Shown: positions 31,353-43,652 of the stretch, piece after piece
Layout of the letters: each line of letters opens with the position of its first letter
Position numbering within the stretch: the first letter of the stretch is position 1
Source: Ligustrum vulgare
Taxonomy: Eukaryota; Streptophyta; Magnoliopsida; Lamiales; Oleaceae
Assembly: GCA_963555705.1 (NCBI GenBank)
Contig: OY743174.1
Span: forward strand, 57,310,234-57,374,233
DNA length: 64,000 nt
Direction: 5' to 3'
Translations under genes and position numbers: made by a program
The notes under the pieces: model-generated
Databases searched by the model: none
What the model saw: only the letters and a program-made list of their open reading frames with translations
Told to the model about the DNA's origin: nothing

Positions 31353-31770
31353 GGCATCCTAACGGTCTAGATTCCTTGAGTTTTGTGAGCCGCATGATTA
31401 ATGTGGGTAACCCATGCTTCTTGGAAAATGAGCTAATCAAAGCGTCAGCTGTCAAAAGGAGGGACAAAAACCGTTCAGCTACCACAGTGCATGCCACGCG
31501 CTGCGAAATGCTGCCCCCCTCCCATTTTATATATATATTTCTTTGGAAATAAATACCGATAGCTCCTCCGAATTGAATGCGCCGCCTAGGAAATGCGCTG
31601 ATATGATCCTGGCCAGTAGGGAGAGAAAATCCGAGGCAGAAGGTCGGCTATGATATGGATCCGAGCCTTACCTAAGGAATTTCATTATTGACTCCCTAAA
31701 AAGTTAATGCTATGAAATCATGGCAAATCCTACACGACCATGAATGATCCCTTCGTATTTGAGGGACTAG

Positions 31771-32432
31771 TGTTGAATCCGGGCCCAAAGAAAGGTACAG
31801 TGATCCACCAGCGGAGGCCCAATAGTGACCCAATGGACCTTGACCCACAGCTAAGGCCTAGAATATCACCTTGGGATGAATGCCGAGGTGGTATGTACCT
31901 TTTTAGCCGACCTGGTTAACGCCCAGCCGATGTGCTTTATACTCAGCCGGGGCGCTGTATGACGTTGACCAGAAGAGAGAGATGAAGTCAGTGATGGGAC
32001 ACTGCCTTTACCCAGATGTGACAGACGCCCATCCCCTACAAAATGTAGCAATGATTACGGTTGAAAAGCAAGATTGTCACATCCATAAGCTAGGGTGATG
32101 ACAAGTGTAAAGTATGCCACGTGTCGCAATCCGAGACAAGAAGTTTCACTATAAATGAAGCACAATTGTCTCCAAGTAGAGGGTTAGCAATTTCTCACTC
32201 TTAACTCTATACTTCTCACTCCCTTTTCTCTCTTCTACACATTTATATTTCCCGCACCCAATATACATTTGCCCAAAATGAGTACTGACTTAGGCATCGG
32301 AGTGCAAACGGGAGCCACCTCGGTCCCCTTTGCTAACTGATTGTTTGTCACAGTGCGCAGGAGATCCACGTGTTCAAGAGGGAGGAGCTGAGACGTGTTG
32401 GTCCAAGGTCCATCCGGATTTTGTGGTCAACA
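31771..32432 (+). repeat. Gypsy 3' LTR
   Basis: 662 bp, preceded by the purine tract TTTGAGGGACTAG, ends TTTTGTGGTCAACA, followed by target duplication GAAAT. Confidence 0.95.
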
Positions 32433-32437
32433 GAAAT

Positions 32438-32887
32438 AAAGTTACAATTGTAATTAATTACAAACTCTCATTCTGATTAAAAAAAATACCTGATTCTGAA
32501 AATTATTTTGATACGTGTATAATTAATTACAAATTATCTATTTAAAAAAATTTTCAAACCTAAATGTGTGTAATTACGTACTTTCCCTCGTAAATTTCCC
32601 ATTAAAATGGGCCCGACCCAGATGTACGAACCCAAATAAAAAACCCAACACGGAAGAGCATCATCGTCTTCGTTCAAACATTTCAAAACCCAAACAAAAT
32701 TCTCAATTTGAAGGTTTATCAGCAAATTGATGGAGATTTATGAATTGAATTCAACTCAAACTGCACGTAGTCACGTAGATATGATACATGATATACGTCT
32801 CTATGCACACGGCTTTGATCGAAGTCTTTAGAGTAATCGGATTTTCCAAGAACATCTGCAAAAAATTTCAACTCAATAATCGAACAA
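32438..32887 (+). promoter_or_regulatory. Promoter and 5' UTR region of G6PD4 homologue
   Basis: 450 bp between the gypsy 3' LTR and the ATG. The original upstream sequence begins with the TTACAATTGTAATTAATTAC repeat. No clear TATA box. The likely 5' UTR starts near 32650 (AACACGGAAGAGCATCATCG). Confidence 0.45.
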
Positions 32888-35800
32888 ATGAATTTATTTT
32901 CCTCTACCTCGATGCTTCCGTGGTTTCAACAACCTTCAAATGGCTTTTATAGTCATCGGAAAATCACTATCTCTTCAATTCCTCGCGTTGCAGTAAGTGT
33001 CTCGTCTCTATCTACATTCTGTTAAGTTTACCGTCATTTAATTTTTTTTTTCCCTGTTATAATATGACCTTGATCAAAATTGAGTACTGGGTAGCTTTAT
33101 GTTGAGAATTTGGAAGCTATCTGTTTATTTGTTTTGAGTTAAGTGTTTGACATGTACTTATCTAACCCGACTCGATTTTTTGTGTTAATCTTAAATTTAA
33201 TGGACACATCATTGACATTTATGAAACCCGAGTGAATTAATACCCTTTGTATGAATTCAAGAAATTAAAGTTGCTTCTGGTCATGGTGAATCTTATATTG
33301 TTAGAGTAATAAACAAGTTGTGATCGCAGATAATTTTAATTTCTATATTATTTTATGTGAATCCCATAATTCGTCGCACTCATGGAGCTCCTATTTCCTT
33401 TATTTTGTGTGTGTGTGTGTGTAAATTAGATTAGAGGTCTGAGATCAAAATTATGGAAATGAAAAATAGAAGAACTATGAATAAAGGGAAAAAAAAAAGC
33501 AAATTAATCAACGATTAACATTGCTAAAAGAATGGTTGCTCAACAACAATTCCTCCCAGGAATGGAGAACGGCACCATTATGATAATTTAGCGCAGAAAT
33601 TATTTGCATTAGAAATTAATGTGAAACACATTTTGGTGTTTTATTTGCTCCTATGATATGTTGGATATCTGGTTTGAAAAATTGTAGTTAGCAGAAGATC
33701 TCATAATATATCTGGTTTGCACATTTTGTAGGTAGCAGAAGATCTCATAACTTTAACTGCATGTAGCTGTCCTGTGCTGTCTGGAAGTTCTAAGAATCTC
33801 TGCAGAAAAATCCGTGGTCTGAAACTTTGGCTACTTGAAAATTTGAACTTTCAAGGGCCTAATATAAAACATGAATGGAAAAATGAGTTCAAGATTTTGC
33901 AAATTCACGGAGAAGACGACTTACTGGACCATTCAAAAGCATCACGTGAACGACAAGTTTTCCAAAGATCCCTGGCATCCATTTCGTCAAATGGTTAGTA
34001 ACAATATCATTTTCTTTATGTGGGATTTATTATTTAGCCTCTGTTTGCTAACATTTTTAAAACAATGTTCATAAACACTACAATTTCCAATACCACTTTT
34101 TAACCACACAATTTTTGAAATCACTTTTCAACCAAATATTTTACCTCGAAAACAACAAAGATCCTATTTATAATCATTTTTCAAGTCGTCGAACGGAGTA
34201 TTAAGTATCCCAATTCTCGAGTGTTTGGCTTGATAACATGAGATTGTATTGAGAGCCTTCTCATTAGATGGATTGAGGAAAAATTGATTTATCAGACTTT
34301 ATAACAATTTGTACCATTTTTCTGGTTTGCAATTTTCAAAGCTAACGCGGCATTAATTATATACCTGAAATGTTTTGTATCCTTTGAGGTTTTTAGCGGC
34401 ATAGACTATTAACTTATGTAACTTCATGATTTTAGTTTTCGATTTATTTTTTTTTCCCCAAAAAGATATGCGGCCAATGAAACTGTTGATGCAATTGATA
34501 AATCGATGCAGATTATAATGGAGGAAAAGAATCAAGTTTTCAGCCAGAAAGAAATTCTACATATGGTCAACCTTCCAATGCCAGCAGAGTGAATGTTGTT
34601 ACAGAATTCCCATCATATTCCTCCATTAACTGTGCAGGAACTTCTGCACCCAATTTTCAGTTTGACAAGTCCACAAAAATTGGGGCTTCCGTGACATCTC
34701 CTCCATCGTTGCGAAAAACTCAATCCTTTAGTAGCAATTATCAGGATGGTAGATCTAACTCTCTTAGCATTGCTGTCATTGGGGCTACTGGTGAACTAGC
34801 AAGGAAGAAAATCTTTCCAGCATTGTTTGCTCTGTATTACAGTGGTTTTCTTCCTGAGGTAACTCTGACGAAGTCCATCATAACTCACGTGATTTTTATT
34901 TCAATGTATCCATATGGATTACTCTTTTTCACACTGCTATTTGAGAACTTAATTTCCCAAATCAATAATATGTCTAATCTCTGTTTGGTAGTGTCCATGG
35001 TCTCCCATTTTCCCTTATATAATATTCTATTTATCTTAAAGGTAAATGATCACTTTCACTTATCTAGCTTTTCATTCTTTGCTTTCAAAGTTTTTATTAC
35101 TTAAGAGAAAATAGTTCTTGATCAATGTTTAATATTTTAGATTACCTTTCGTCTCTTTTTGGATGGGGCCAGAGTAGGCCTGAGAGAAAGTTACCACTAT
35201 TTCTCGCAAAACTTAAAAAGAAATATCTGCCAAATTGTTATTGACCAATAAGCACCAACATCAGTTTTCTTTAAATAACTCTTATTAAATCAAAGGAGGA
35301 GTAATGAAGGATCATACACTACCATTATAGGCACTTTCCATGTAAAAAGTTGAAAATTAATCTTAGTTTGTTGGAACTATAATGTTACGAGAACAATGTA
35401 AAGAAATTTCAATGAAGTGCATATTTGTTTCAACTTCTGAGAAGCTATTGAGGTTTGTGCCGGGAAATTTTCTTGTATGTATTCCATTATTGAAGAATTG
35501 GCATGCCAAAAAATCAATGACGTGGTTCCTTGTGAAACCACTTGGATGAAAGGATTTCCGAGCCAGGGTCCATTAGAACGTGTTCAATGGGGAAAACATT
35601 TATTCTTGGTTCATGAAATATAAATTTGAAAACTTAATAACTTGAGTGAACATCTTTTTTTGCCTGATTATCCGAATACGTCATACTTTACACATATAAG
35701 AAAGCTACTATAGTTACTTACTTTAGCTTTCTTGTTGCAGAATGTTAGTATATTCGGATATTCGAGGAGAAAATTGACAGATGATGAGCTCAGATCCAAG

Positions 35801-38800
35801 ATAGCTTCAACGCTAACTTGTCGGATAGATCAGCAGTATGATTATTTGTTTCATATTAAATGCTTGTGATTATCCTACGTTTCCTCGTCATTATATTTCC
35901 GCAAATTTTAGTTTCATTTTCACGTCTATATTTCCCTGAATCTATGAAAAGAGGTTCTAAATTGAACGAAACGTCGAAAAACGATTGTGTTGTAGACCTT
36001 TTTCTAGTTGCTCATAAATGTCGACACTGGTAACTTTCTAGTTTTCTTCTGTGTGTCAATAATAGAATCCCTCGACATAATGCTAGGGTGTTCATACTCA
36101 TGATAACAATTTATTGGAAATTGATAGTCGGGAAACCTTCTAGGAGTACTCAAGAACCTAAGGGTGCTTTTCATACTGGGCCTATGAGATTCTTTTAGAT
36201 ATTCACAAAACTGAATTCTCTCATCCTGAGAATGGGAACTTGGGAAGAGTGTTGTTATAGCAGATAACCTTTCTATTTGTGGACAACTAGTACAGAAAAT
36301 AACTGAAGGAAAGAAAATGAGGCATCGACAAGCTGGGGTGGTCATAATCACAATATTTGGTCCTTTGAGGAAAGGGAAGAATTGATGATGCTTATTCCAA
36401 ATTGTTTACTCTGACGTAGGTGGGCAAAATAGAGATGCTTAAGCATTGGTATTATATTTCTCTTCATTTTTCAGCTGCTCTTTGTTATTCCAACTTTCTT
36501 CTTTATTTTTTAATTTTATTTTATTTTTAATTATTGTATTTATTAATTTTTTTTTTTGAAACGCCAATCTAGCCATGGAAGATGTGAACTTTATAGGCAT
36601 TCCAATAGCTATTCTTTATATCCAAAATTAATAAATGGAGGAAAAGCGTGTAAATGTAAGGTGACTTTATCTGCTGACTATATTATATTTATGAATAAAA
36701 AGAATCTCTTGGAATGCATCTTAAATTCCCTTATCTAGTAGTGGCATGTATTTGTAATCCTTTAACTCGCCCTATAGTATACCTTTCTGCAGGCAAAATT
36801 GTGAAGACAAAATGGATGATTTTCTGAGAAGAACATACAATCTGAATGGAGGGTATGATAACAGAGAGGGAATGTCAAAGCTTAGCGCTCGAATGGAACA
36901 AGTGGAGGTATGATGACGATTATAAAGATCAATAGCAAATTATAGCTCTTGGTTCTATGTACATTTTTTAATACAGGGGTCAACCTGTATTTGCTCCTTT
37001 GTATTTATATGGACTAGATATCTGGTGCTATCTAATAATTTTGATTGTTAAATTCAAATTGTTTATGGTTTGACTTTGACTACTTACCTTTCTCAGGGAG
37101 AATTTGGAGCAAATAGAATATTCTACCTTTCTGTGCCCCAAGAAGCATTGCTGGATGTTGCATCATCTCTTTCTGATAATGCCCAAAGCCAGAAGGGTTG
37201 GAATCGCATAATAATTGAAAAGCCCTTTGGTTTTGATTCACAATCTTCTCACCAGTTGACTCATGCTCTTCTTTCGAAAATTGAGGAAAAGCAATTATAT
37301 AGGTGTGCAGGTGTCTTAAAACTCAACTTTATTCTGATCCACTGGTCATAATGTGATTACTTATTTTATGTTTACCAAAACTTTGATTTTCAGGATAGAT
37401 CATCTTTTGGGCAGGAACACCATTGAAAATCTAACCGTACTAAGGTTCTCTAATCTAGTCTTTATGCCGTTATGGAACAGAAATTACATACGCAATGTAC
37501 AGGTATTTTTCTTAGTTAACAATTTTAATTCTTAGCACAGCTGTTCTCTGTTCTTTTCGTTCTTCATTTTCAATTTTTGCATCCTATTGCATGGCTTAAT
37601 GATTACAGGTCATTCTATCTGAAGACTTGACTACGCAGATACAATCAAGGCAAGCAAGATGGCCGTTTATGCAGAATCTACACTTAGTGGCTTACATTTC
37701 CAGTTAATGTTATTGCATTTGTTATCCTCTAGGTATCCAAATGGCTATGGGGTTATAGGTGATATTGTACATAGTCACGTATTCCAGACCATCGCATTGC
37801 TTGCTATGGAACCTCCCATAACTCTTGATGGTGAAGATGTGCGAAATGAAAAGGTATATGAACTTTCCATATATGTGTGTGATATTATATATTTATTGTA
37901 CATTTTGTTAATGTTGATTAAATCTCACTAGGTCAAACTATTGAGATCAATTCGGAAATTGGAACCTAGTGATGTAATCCTTGGACAGTGCACCCCTACT
38001 CCTGGCGGAAAGGGTGACACTAAATTGGAAAAAGCAACCCCTACATTCTTTGCTGCTGCTCTGTACATTGATAATGCACGTTGGGATGGTGTCCCGTTTC
38101 TGATTAAAGTTGGCAGAGGACTCATCAAACATAGGTTAGTGTATTGTTTTCCCCTGGCAATGTTTCAATTTCTGCTAAAAAAACTACTTGGATATGAAAA
38201 GATGCTGCACAAGGAATATTTGTTGTAAACTTTATCAGTCATTTGCAGACAGCCACAAGAGTGGGATTTCCTTAAAATCTTGGTTTGCCTGTGACTTGGT
38301 GTAAAAACTGAACTGCAATCCTTACTAACTGCTGACTTTTCCAAAACATTAGTGCTTTTCTAGTAACTTAGTCAGCTATGATGCAGAGTTGAAATCCGCA
38401 TACAATTCCAAGATGTTCCTGGAAATCTTTTCGACGGACATATCCAGCATAATATAAATCTTTCCACCAACGAGCTGATTTTACACGACGTTCCGGATGA
38501 AGCCATCCTAGTCAGGGTAAACAATAAGATTCCAGGACTAGGCATCCACTTGGATGCTTCAGAACTGAATTTGCTTTACAAGGACAAGTAAGCTATATCA
38601 AACATTTTTCGGCTTACAAGATTAATCTATGATATTGCTAAGATCTTCTTACATCCTTATTATCATCTTACTCTGCCAGGTACAATATAGAAGTGCCTGA
38701 TTCATATGAGCAACTTCTTCATGATGTAATAGATGGAGATAACCATTTATTCATGAGAAGTGATGAGGTAGCAGCTGCATGGAATGTTTTATCTCCAGTT

Positions 38801-38917
38801 TTGCACGAGTTGGACACCGAAAACATAGTACCGGAACAATACGAATTGGGGGGTAGTGGTCCAGATAACGCTATCTATCTCTGGGCGAAACATGGGGTTC
38901 GATGGTTGGATGACTAG
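32888..38917 (+). CDS. G6PD4: Glucose-6-phosphate dehydrogenase 4-like protein, predicted plastid-targeted
   Basis: Twelve exons join in frame to 680 codons plus stop: 32888-32992, 33732-33993, 34512-34858, 35741-35835, 36793-36907, 37097-37302, 37394-37502, 37609-37649, 37733-37853, 37932-38134, 38387-38587, 38680-38917. The Ser/Thr-rich, basic N-terminus ([20 protein letters not shown]) looks like a transit peptide. NADP-binding region: [20 protein letters not shown]; also [17 protein letters not shown] and [19 protein letters not shown]. The active-site signature, RIDHYLGKE in working enzymes, reads RIDHLLGRN, the substitution pattern of Arabidopsis G6PD4, which is reported to lack activity and to act as a partner of G6PD1. 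Catalysis is therefore doubtful. Intron 8 (37650-37732, 83 nt) is GC-AG; exon 8 has only 41 nt. Every other junction is GT-AG and no stop or frameshift is present. Confidence 0.93.
33407..33422. repeat. (GT)8 microsatellite in G6PD4 intron 1
   Basis: Short GT tract in the first intron. Confidence 0.9.
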
Positions 38918-39035
38918 CGAAGGTTACGTTCTGCGTTAAATCAGATTTAATATTTGATTTGTGTGATTTCTTGTATCTACTCGCTATAGATGAATCGGCT
39001 ACTGTATCGAGTGTTCTTGTATTTTGTTTACATAG

Positions 39036-39214
39036 TGTGTGTTTGATTTTCTAACTTTTTGGAAAAAAAAAAAAAAAGTTTTGGAAAATCGTGTGGTTAA
39101 AAAGTGGTTTGAAAAGTAAGAAATTGTGGGCTTGACTTTTTTGGATGGTTGAGATTGATTACTGTAAAAAAAGTTAGTAGATTTTTTGAGACTCTTAGAA
39201 AATCAAACAAGGGC
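39036..39214. mobile_element. MITE-like element just past the G6PD4 stop
   Basis: About 179 bp with inverted ends TGTTTGATTTTCTAA (left, about 39040-39054) and the same word inverted at about 39196-39210. AT-rich, no coding capacity. ATA occurs on both sides but I cannot assign a clean target duplication. Begins about 120 bp after the stop codon, so it may lie in the 3' UTR or supply the 3' end. Confidence 0.6.
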
Positions 39215-39346
39215 ATAATATCTTACAGATTTTTCAGAGTGCACGCCAATTTTTAAAGACGCAATATTTTCGAGAATTTTGTCTAAAATGTTCAACATCA
39301 AATTCATTATATAACTATTGTTTCGTATATGGATACAAGTTTATAA

Positions 39347-40123
39347 GAACATCTATAATGGTCAATCAATTGAAAAAAAAATACATTGTCATATAGAAAA
39401 AACAAATAATGATATGAAAATTTAATTTTCAATGGTTAATATGCATGCTTAGGTAGCACTGGCGTGGTAGGGGCATTATCTGGTATTATGTCTAGATATA
39501 GATAACTTGTTATACAAAATATTGAAGACACATGTATACACAAAAAATTATAGACAATGATCATTGGACATAAACTTTAAATTTCACTATCTATTTTATC
39601 AATATAGGTGAGATAATTATCTACTTAAGTGTCATATAGATCAAAATATTCATAAACCATTAGAGATGCTCTATAATGATCTATCAATTGGGAAAAAATA
39701 TATTGCCACATATGAAAGGCATTTGTTCGGTGGCTAACATTTTGATTATGAACTTTTTTTTTTCAAATCTCGAGGTAGATAAATGGTTAAAAATTGAAGA
39801 GAGAAAAGATGTGTGGTTAAAAAATTGTATTGAAAATTGAAATGATTATAAACAAAATAATGATATGAAAATTTAATCTCCAATGATTAGCTTTCATGCC
39901 TATGTGACGTTGACGTGACATAGACATTATTTGGTACTATGTCTAGATATAGATAACTTGCTAGACAAATATTGAAGATACGTGTATACACAAAAAATTA
40001 TAGATAATGACCATTGGGGAGATGAACTTCAAATCCCATTATTTATTTTATCAATATGAGTAAGATGATTATCTACTTAAGTGCCACATATATCAAAATA
40101 TCTATAAATCATTAGAGATGCTC
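39347..40123. repeat. Tandem pair of MITE-like units, second with an insertion
   Basis: Copy A (about 39347-39671) and copy B (about 39671-40123) share long blocks, for example ATGTCTAGATATAGATAACT and TACACAAAAAATTATAGA. Unit ends are ACATCTATAATGG and, inverted, AGCATCTCTAATGR. Copy B is longer by about 130 bp (about 39718-39850), which carries other AT-rich MITE-like sequence. It fills most of the gap between the convergent G6PD4 and RopGEF genes. Confidence 0.75.
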
Positions 40124-40364
40124 AAAGACTGTAGAATTATACAAATATCATGATGAACATATGTTATGGTGTTCGTATGCAAGATGTTGACACGTGTCCC
40201 ACTAAAAATATTGGGACGTGTTAGCATCACGTCAATAGTGGGCACATAACCTACGTGGTGTACATGGTGGATTGCTTACAAGAACTTGAAAATAATGCTA
40301 ACATATATTTGCTGGGGAAGTTGGAATTAACTAAAATAAATATAAACTTGTTGCCGTAGCTGCA
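40124..40364. other. 3' flank of RopGEF gene
   Basis: No gene; likely contains the RopGEF 3' UTR and terminator. CACGTG-like words (GACACGTGTCC, GGGACGTG) are present around 40190-40230. Confidence 0.45.
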
Positions 40365-43300
40365 CTAATCTTGATTTTTCATGCTTTTATCGGCGAAAAG
40401 TACGTCCTCGATCCGCGCAACGATGTTATATGCCAAACCTTCCAATACTCTTGAATAGCTCTCCAGAACTGCTTGTCCTACATCCTGTAACAAGGTGAAT
40501 TTTAGTCATTTCTTGCTCCGTAGATTTCTAAATGTATTTGAATGAGATAAAAACTCGCCTTATTGTGTTGAATCTTGCAAGTATCCAACGTTGTTTGTGA
40601 AAGTTCAGGATATCTTTGCTTCAAATAAAACAATAAACTCTCAGCCCTTTTCGCCAAGAGATGATTCTTATCACTTCTATCAATATCAGACATCAGATCC
40701 TTAACCATGTCCCGTGATGATTTCGAGTGAGCCAAGCACGCTTTACGTCTCCACGTGTGCATTGAAGCTTCGACCTTGTCTGCAAGCTCGAGTGCTTCGT
40801 GTTCAGTGGTTATATTGAGAGAGTCGAGGAGATGATCCGGAGAAAAATTATCTGCTGTGTACATGTAACGATAAATTACACCTACAATTGCTTTTCCACT
40901 CTGGGGAAAAAAAAAGGTAGTTTTAGAAAGTCATAAAATGGTGATTCTCTCCTACATTTGAATCATTTTCGATTTTCCATGAGGAAACTACCTTAGGAAG
41001 TGATGCCATGTATGATTCTGGAATCTCCATTTCAGCAAGAATGCAATTGTTTATGGCCATTGCTGCTTTGTGAATCTGGTTGGTACAAGAGCGCTTTTCG
41101 CGCAAATGCTTCTTCGAGTCCTCGGAGAGACCTGCCGGGGAAACACAAGGAACCGGCAGCCACCATTTCTCCTCTTTGCTGTGAGGAGGACGAACTATAT
41201 CCCTAAATGATCCAGAACACGTCAAATTCCCCAAGATACTTCCCCGTTCTGCATACCAAAATTCAGTCCCCTCAAAGCTATCTAATACGTCCTGTCACAT
41301 TAAATTCGTTTCATTACAAGCTTCAATTTTGGGAAAAAAAAAGCATGATTGTTCTATAAGAAATGATCTGTTGCCTGAATCGGGCAACATAGCGTGCCTG
41401 ATTTGGGCAACAGATCATTCGTAGTCATTCTATAGTGAAATGATAAGATTTAACTATTTATTTGTTCTTGATCTTACCAAGAGCATTGCATCAAGTTTTC
41501 TCAATGCTGGAAGGTTGATGTGAATATCTAATCTTGGTTGACTTGACATTATCTGAAATCAGTCTACTTTTCAAGCAACACGCAAAATGGCAAAAATTTT
41601 ACCTTACGAAACCGACGATAAAAAGTCCTCACCTCCAAAATAGTCCCGTCTTTTAAATTCTGCGACGTAGGAGTGAATTCTACGATATAGTCGCATACTG
41701 ATAGAAGGCAATTCATTTCTCTCTTCCACATCGACTTCTTCTCCGGACGCAGAGGCTCCAGTTTCAGATGCTGGCCAAACACCGAAGCTGCCCGACAAAA
41801 GTTAATGAGATCCGTTAAAAAAAAGGTACAAAGAAATGTTAAAAATGTTTGTATATGTTTCAAATAGTACCATAAAGGTTTGTTATGGCATTAGAAATAG
41901 TCACCGCAGTGCAAACTCCTTTCCCACCTCCTGACATGTCCTCCCCCAACAATAGCTTCGAAAATTTCTCCTTCATCAATTCTAATTCTGCAATGTAACA
42001 GTACTATTAGGGATCGTTTGGTACGTCGTATTAGATAAGACAGACATTCCTCTTCTCTAATATTGTTCAGTACAACATAATCTAAGAAATGCATTTATCA
42101 TTACAAATACATAAATTTCTAAAGTAATTTGAAGTTTATAGACGTATTTATGCACTAATGTCAAAATTTTGTGGCCTTTTTAGATATGTCCTCGTATAAA
42201 AATGTCCAACACTTAGGGGGGTTTATTTAATTAGAATTTGGAAGGAAATTTAAAGACTTTGATGGAATTTAAAAGTCTAGGGGTATTCAATCTAATCTTT
42301 TTTAAATACATTAAAATCTTGAGTTATTCAATCTAGATTTTAATAGACTCTTAAAATGTCTTTTAAAGTCATGGTGTATTGTATAAAGATTTTTAAAAGC
42401 CTTTAAAAGTCCCGTGTTATTCAAATTATCAATGACTTTTAAAAACTTCTACGAAATCCTCTATGTACTAATTTCTAAACATAAAGTACAACTATTAAAT
42501 CTCTTTATTTGTCTCTCATTAACTTTCAAGATTTTGAAAGACTTTTATAAAAAAAAAAATTCTTTTAAATTGTAATTTTATTTATTCTATGTTTTTCTTC
42601 TTTCATATTATTTTTAGAAACCTTAAACATTTGACTAAACAAATCATTATTTCTCCTCTTCAACTTTTTGTATTTTTTTATTTTAAATATTTTTTTCTTT
42701 ATATTTGGACTCTTTTTTTTTTTTCATCGTTTTTTTCGATTTTTTTATGAAAAAAAATCTAACTAAAATTCCATAAGATCTTATAGAAAAATAATAAATA
42801 AATTGTGTCAAAACAAATAATAATAAGTAAAGTGATTCAAGAATTTTCTCTAGAAATTTTTTTATGAACATAGTACAATTTTTATGTCGATATCAAATGC
42901 GATTTTATTTTCCCCCCATTTTTTTAATCACAAACGTTTCTCTGTCTTAAAATTATTTATATTTCTCACGCTGTTTTTTTTTTTTATTTTATTTTTTGTA
43001 ATTCACTTTACATATAATTATTATTAACGATTTATATTCACATCATACGAAAATTAATCTATTAGCGTTTATATTTTTCAATTAAAAAATAAAAGTCTTT
43101 AAAAGTATTTAAAAGTCTTTTAAATCAATCTATAAAAGTCTTTAAAAGTATATGAAAGTCTTTTAAATAAATGTCCACGAAAGTCTTTAAAAGTCTATAT
43201 AAATCCATAAAAGTCAATAAAATTCAATGAAATCCATTAAAAAAAGTCCATCAAAAAAAGTCTTTAAACGTCTTTCAAAATCCCAATTGAATAAACCCCC

Positions 43301-43652
43301 CTTAGATATGTACTCGAGTACGAGCAACATAGGACTCACCTACATCTGTCGATACCTCATCCTGATTCTTCTCATCCAAGCAATGCCTATGCTGACTCAT
43401 CCCTAGTCGGGAAAGAGCTGCACGCGTCGGAGACTTTGTCCCTGGCCAGCAGATAGGAGAGGCTATCTCGGAGTAAGTGTGCTCTGAAAAGGCTGATGTC
43501 TCCGAATTCGATCTGCAGTACGCAAAAGAATCTCGACTCAGGATCGAGTAACTGGGAGTTTCTGTTGGTGATTGATCAGTTTGATCCAAGGAAGAAGGTG
43601 AAGGATGGTATCCCATTTCATAATTCTCATTCGAATTCAATATGCTGTCCAT
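40365..43652 (-). CDS. ROPGEF: Rop guanine nucleotide exchange factor (PRONE domain)
   Basis: Activates plant Rho (ROP) GTPases by promoting GDP release at the plasma membrane, controlling polar growth and signalling. Seven exons on the minus strand give 473 residues: 43652-43340, 41987-41871, 41787-41633, 41552-41478, 41291-40992, 40900-40559, 40484-40365. The variable N-terminus ([20 protein letters not shown]) and [20 protein letters not shown] precede PRONE, which begins [20 protein letters not shown] and [18 protein letters not shown]. Further blocks are [54 protein letters not shown] and [18 protein letters not shown]. The protein ends soon after PRONE (KSMKNQD), so a long regulatory tail is lacking. 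Intron 6 uses a GC donor (AATAAG|GCGAGT) and an AG acceptor. Intron 1 (1352 nt) contains a large MITE. The subfamily number cannot be assigned. Confidence 0.94.
42216..43301. mobile_element. 1.1 kb Tourist-like element in RopGEF intron 1
   Basis: Inverted ends GGGGGGTTTATTTAATTAGA and, inverted from the right, GGGGGGTTTATTCAATTGGG, with extended similarity inward (GTTTAAAGACTT). Flanked by the 3-bp duplication TTA (42213-42215, 43302-43304), as for PIF/Harbinger-derived MITEs. Inside, AAAAGTCTTTAAAAGT-type words recur on both strands, so the RNA could fold into a long imperfect hairpin. No transposase frame. A second, sequence-related word TTAGATATGTCCTCG / TTAGATATGTACTCG lies outside each end (42179, 43302). 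Confidence 0.82.

Larger units (their letters stand above)
19211..32432 (+). mobile_element. Tat-type Ty3/gypsy retrotransposon, full length but defective
   Basis: 13,222-bp element with LTRs of 669 and 662 bp that differ by roughly a dozen substitutions (mostly transitions) and a few small indels. A perfect 5-bp duplication GAAAT is at 19206-19210 and 32433-32437. A TGGCGCC primer site follows the 5' LTR. Pol order is protease, RT, RNase H, a second plant-type RNase H, integrase; the extra RNase H and the antisense gene downstream of integrase place it in the Tat clade. Gag has two in-frame stops, the protease start is frameshifted and the RT core is deleted, so the copy cannot move by itself. 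It sits about 455 bp upstream of the G6PD4 start codon. Confidence 0.95.
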
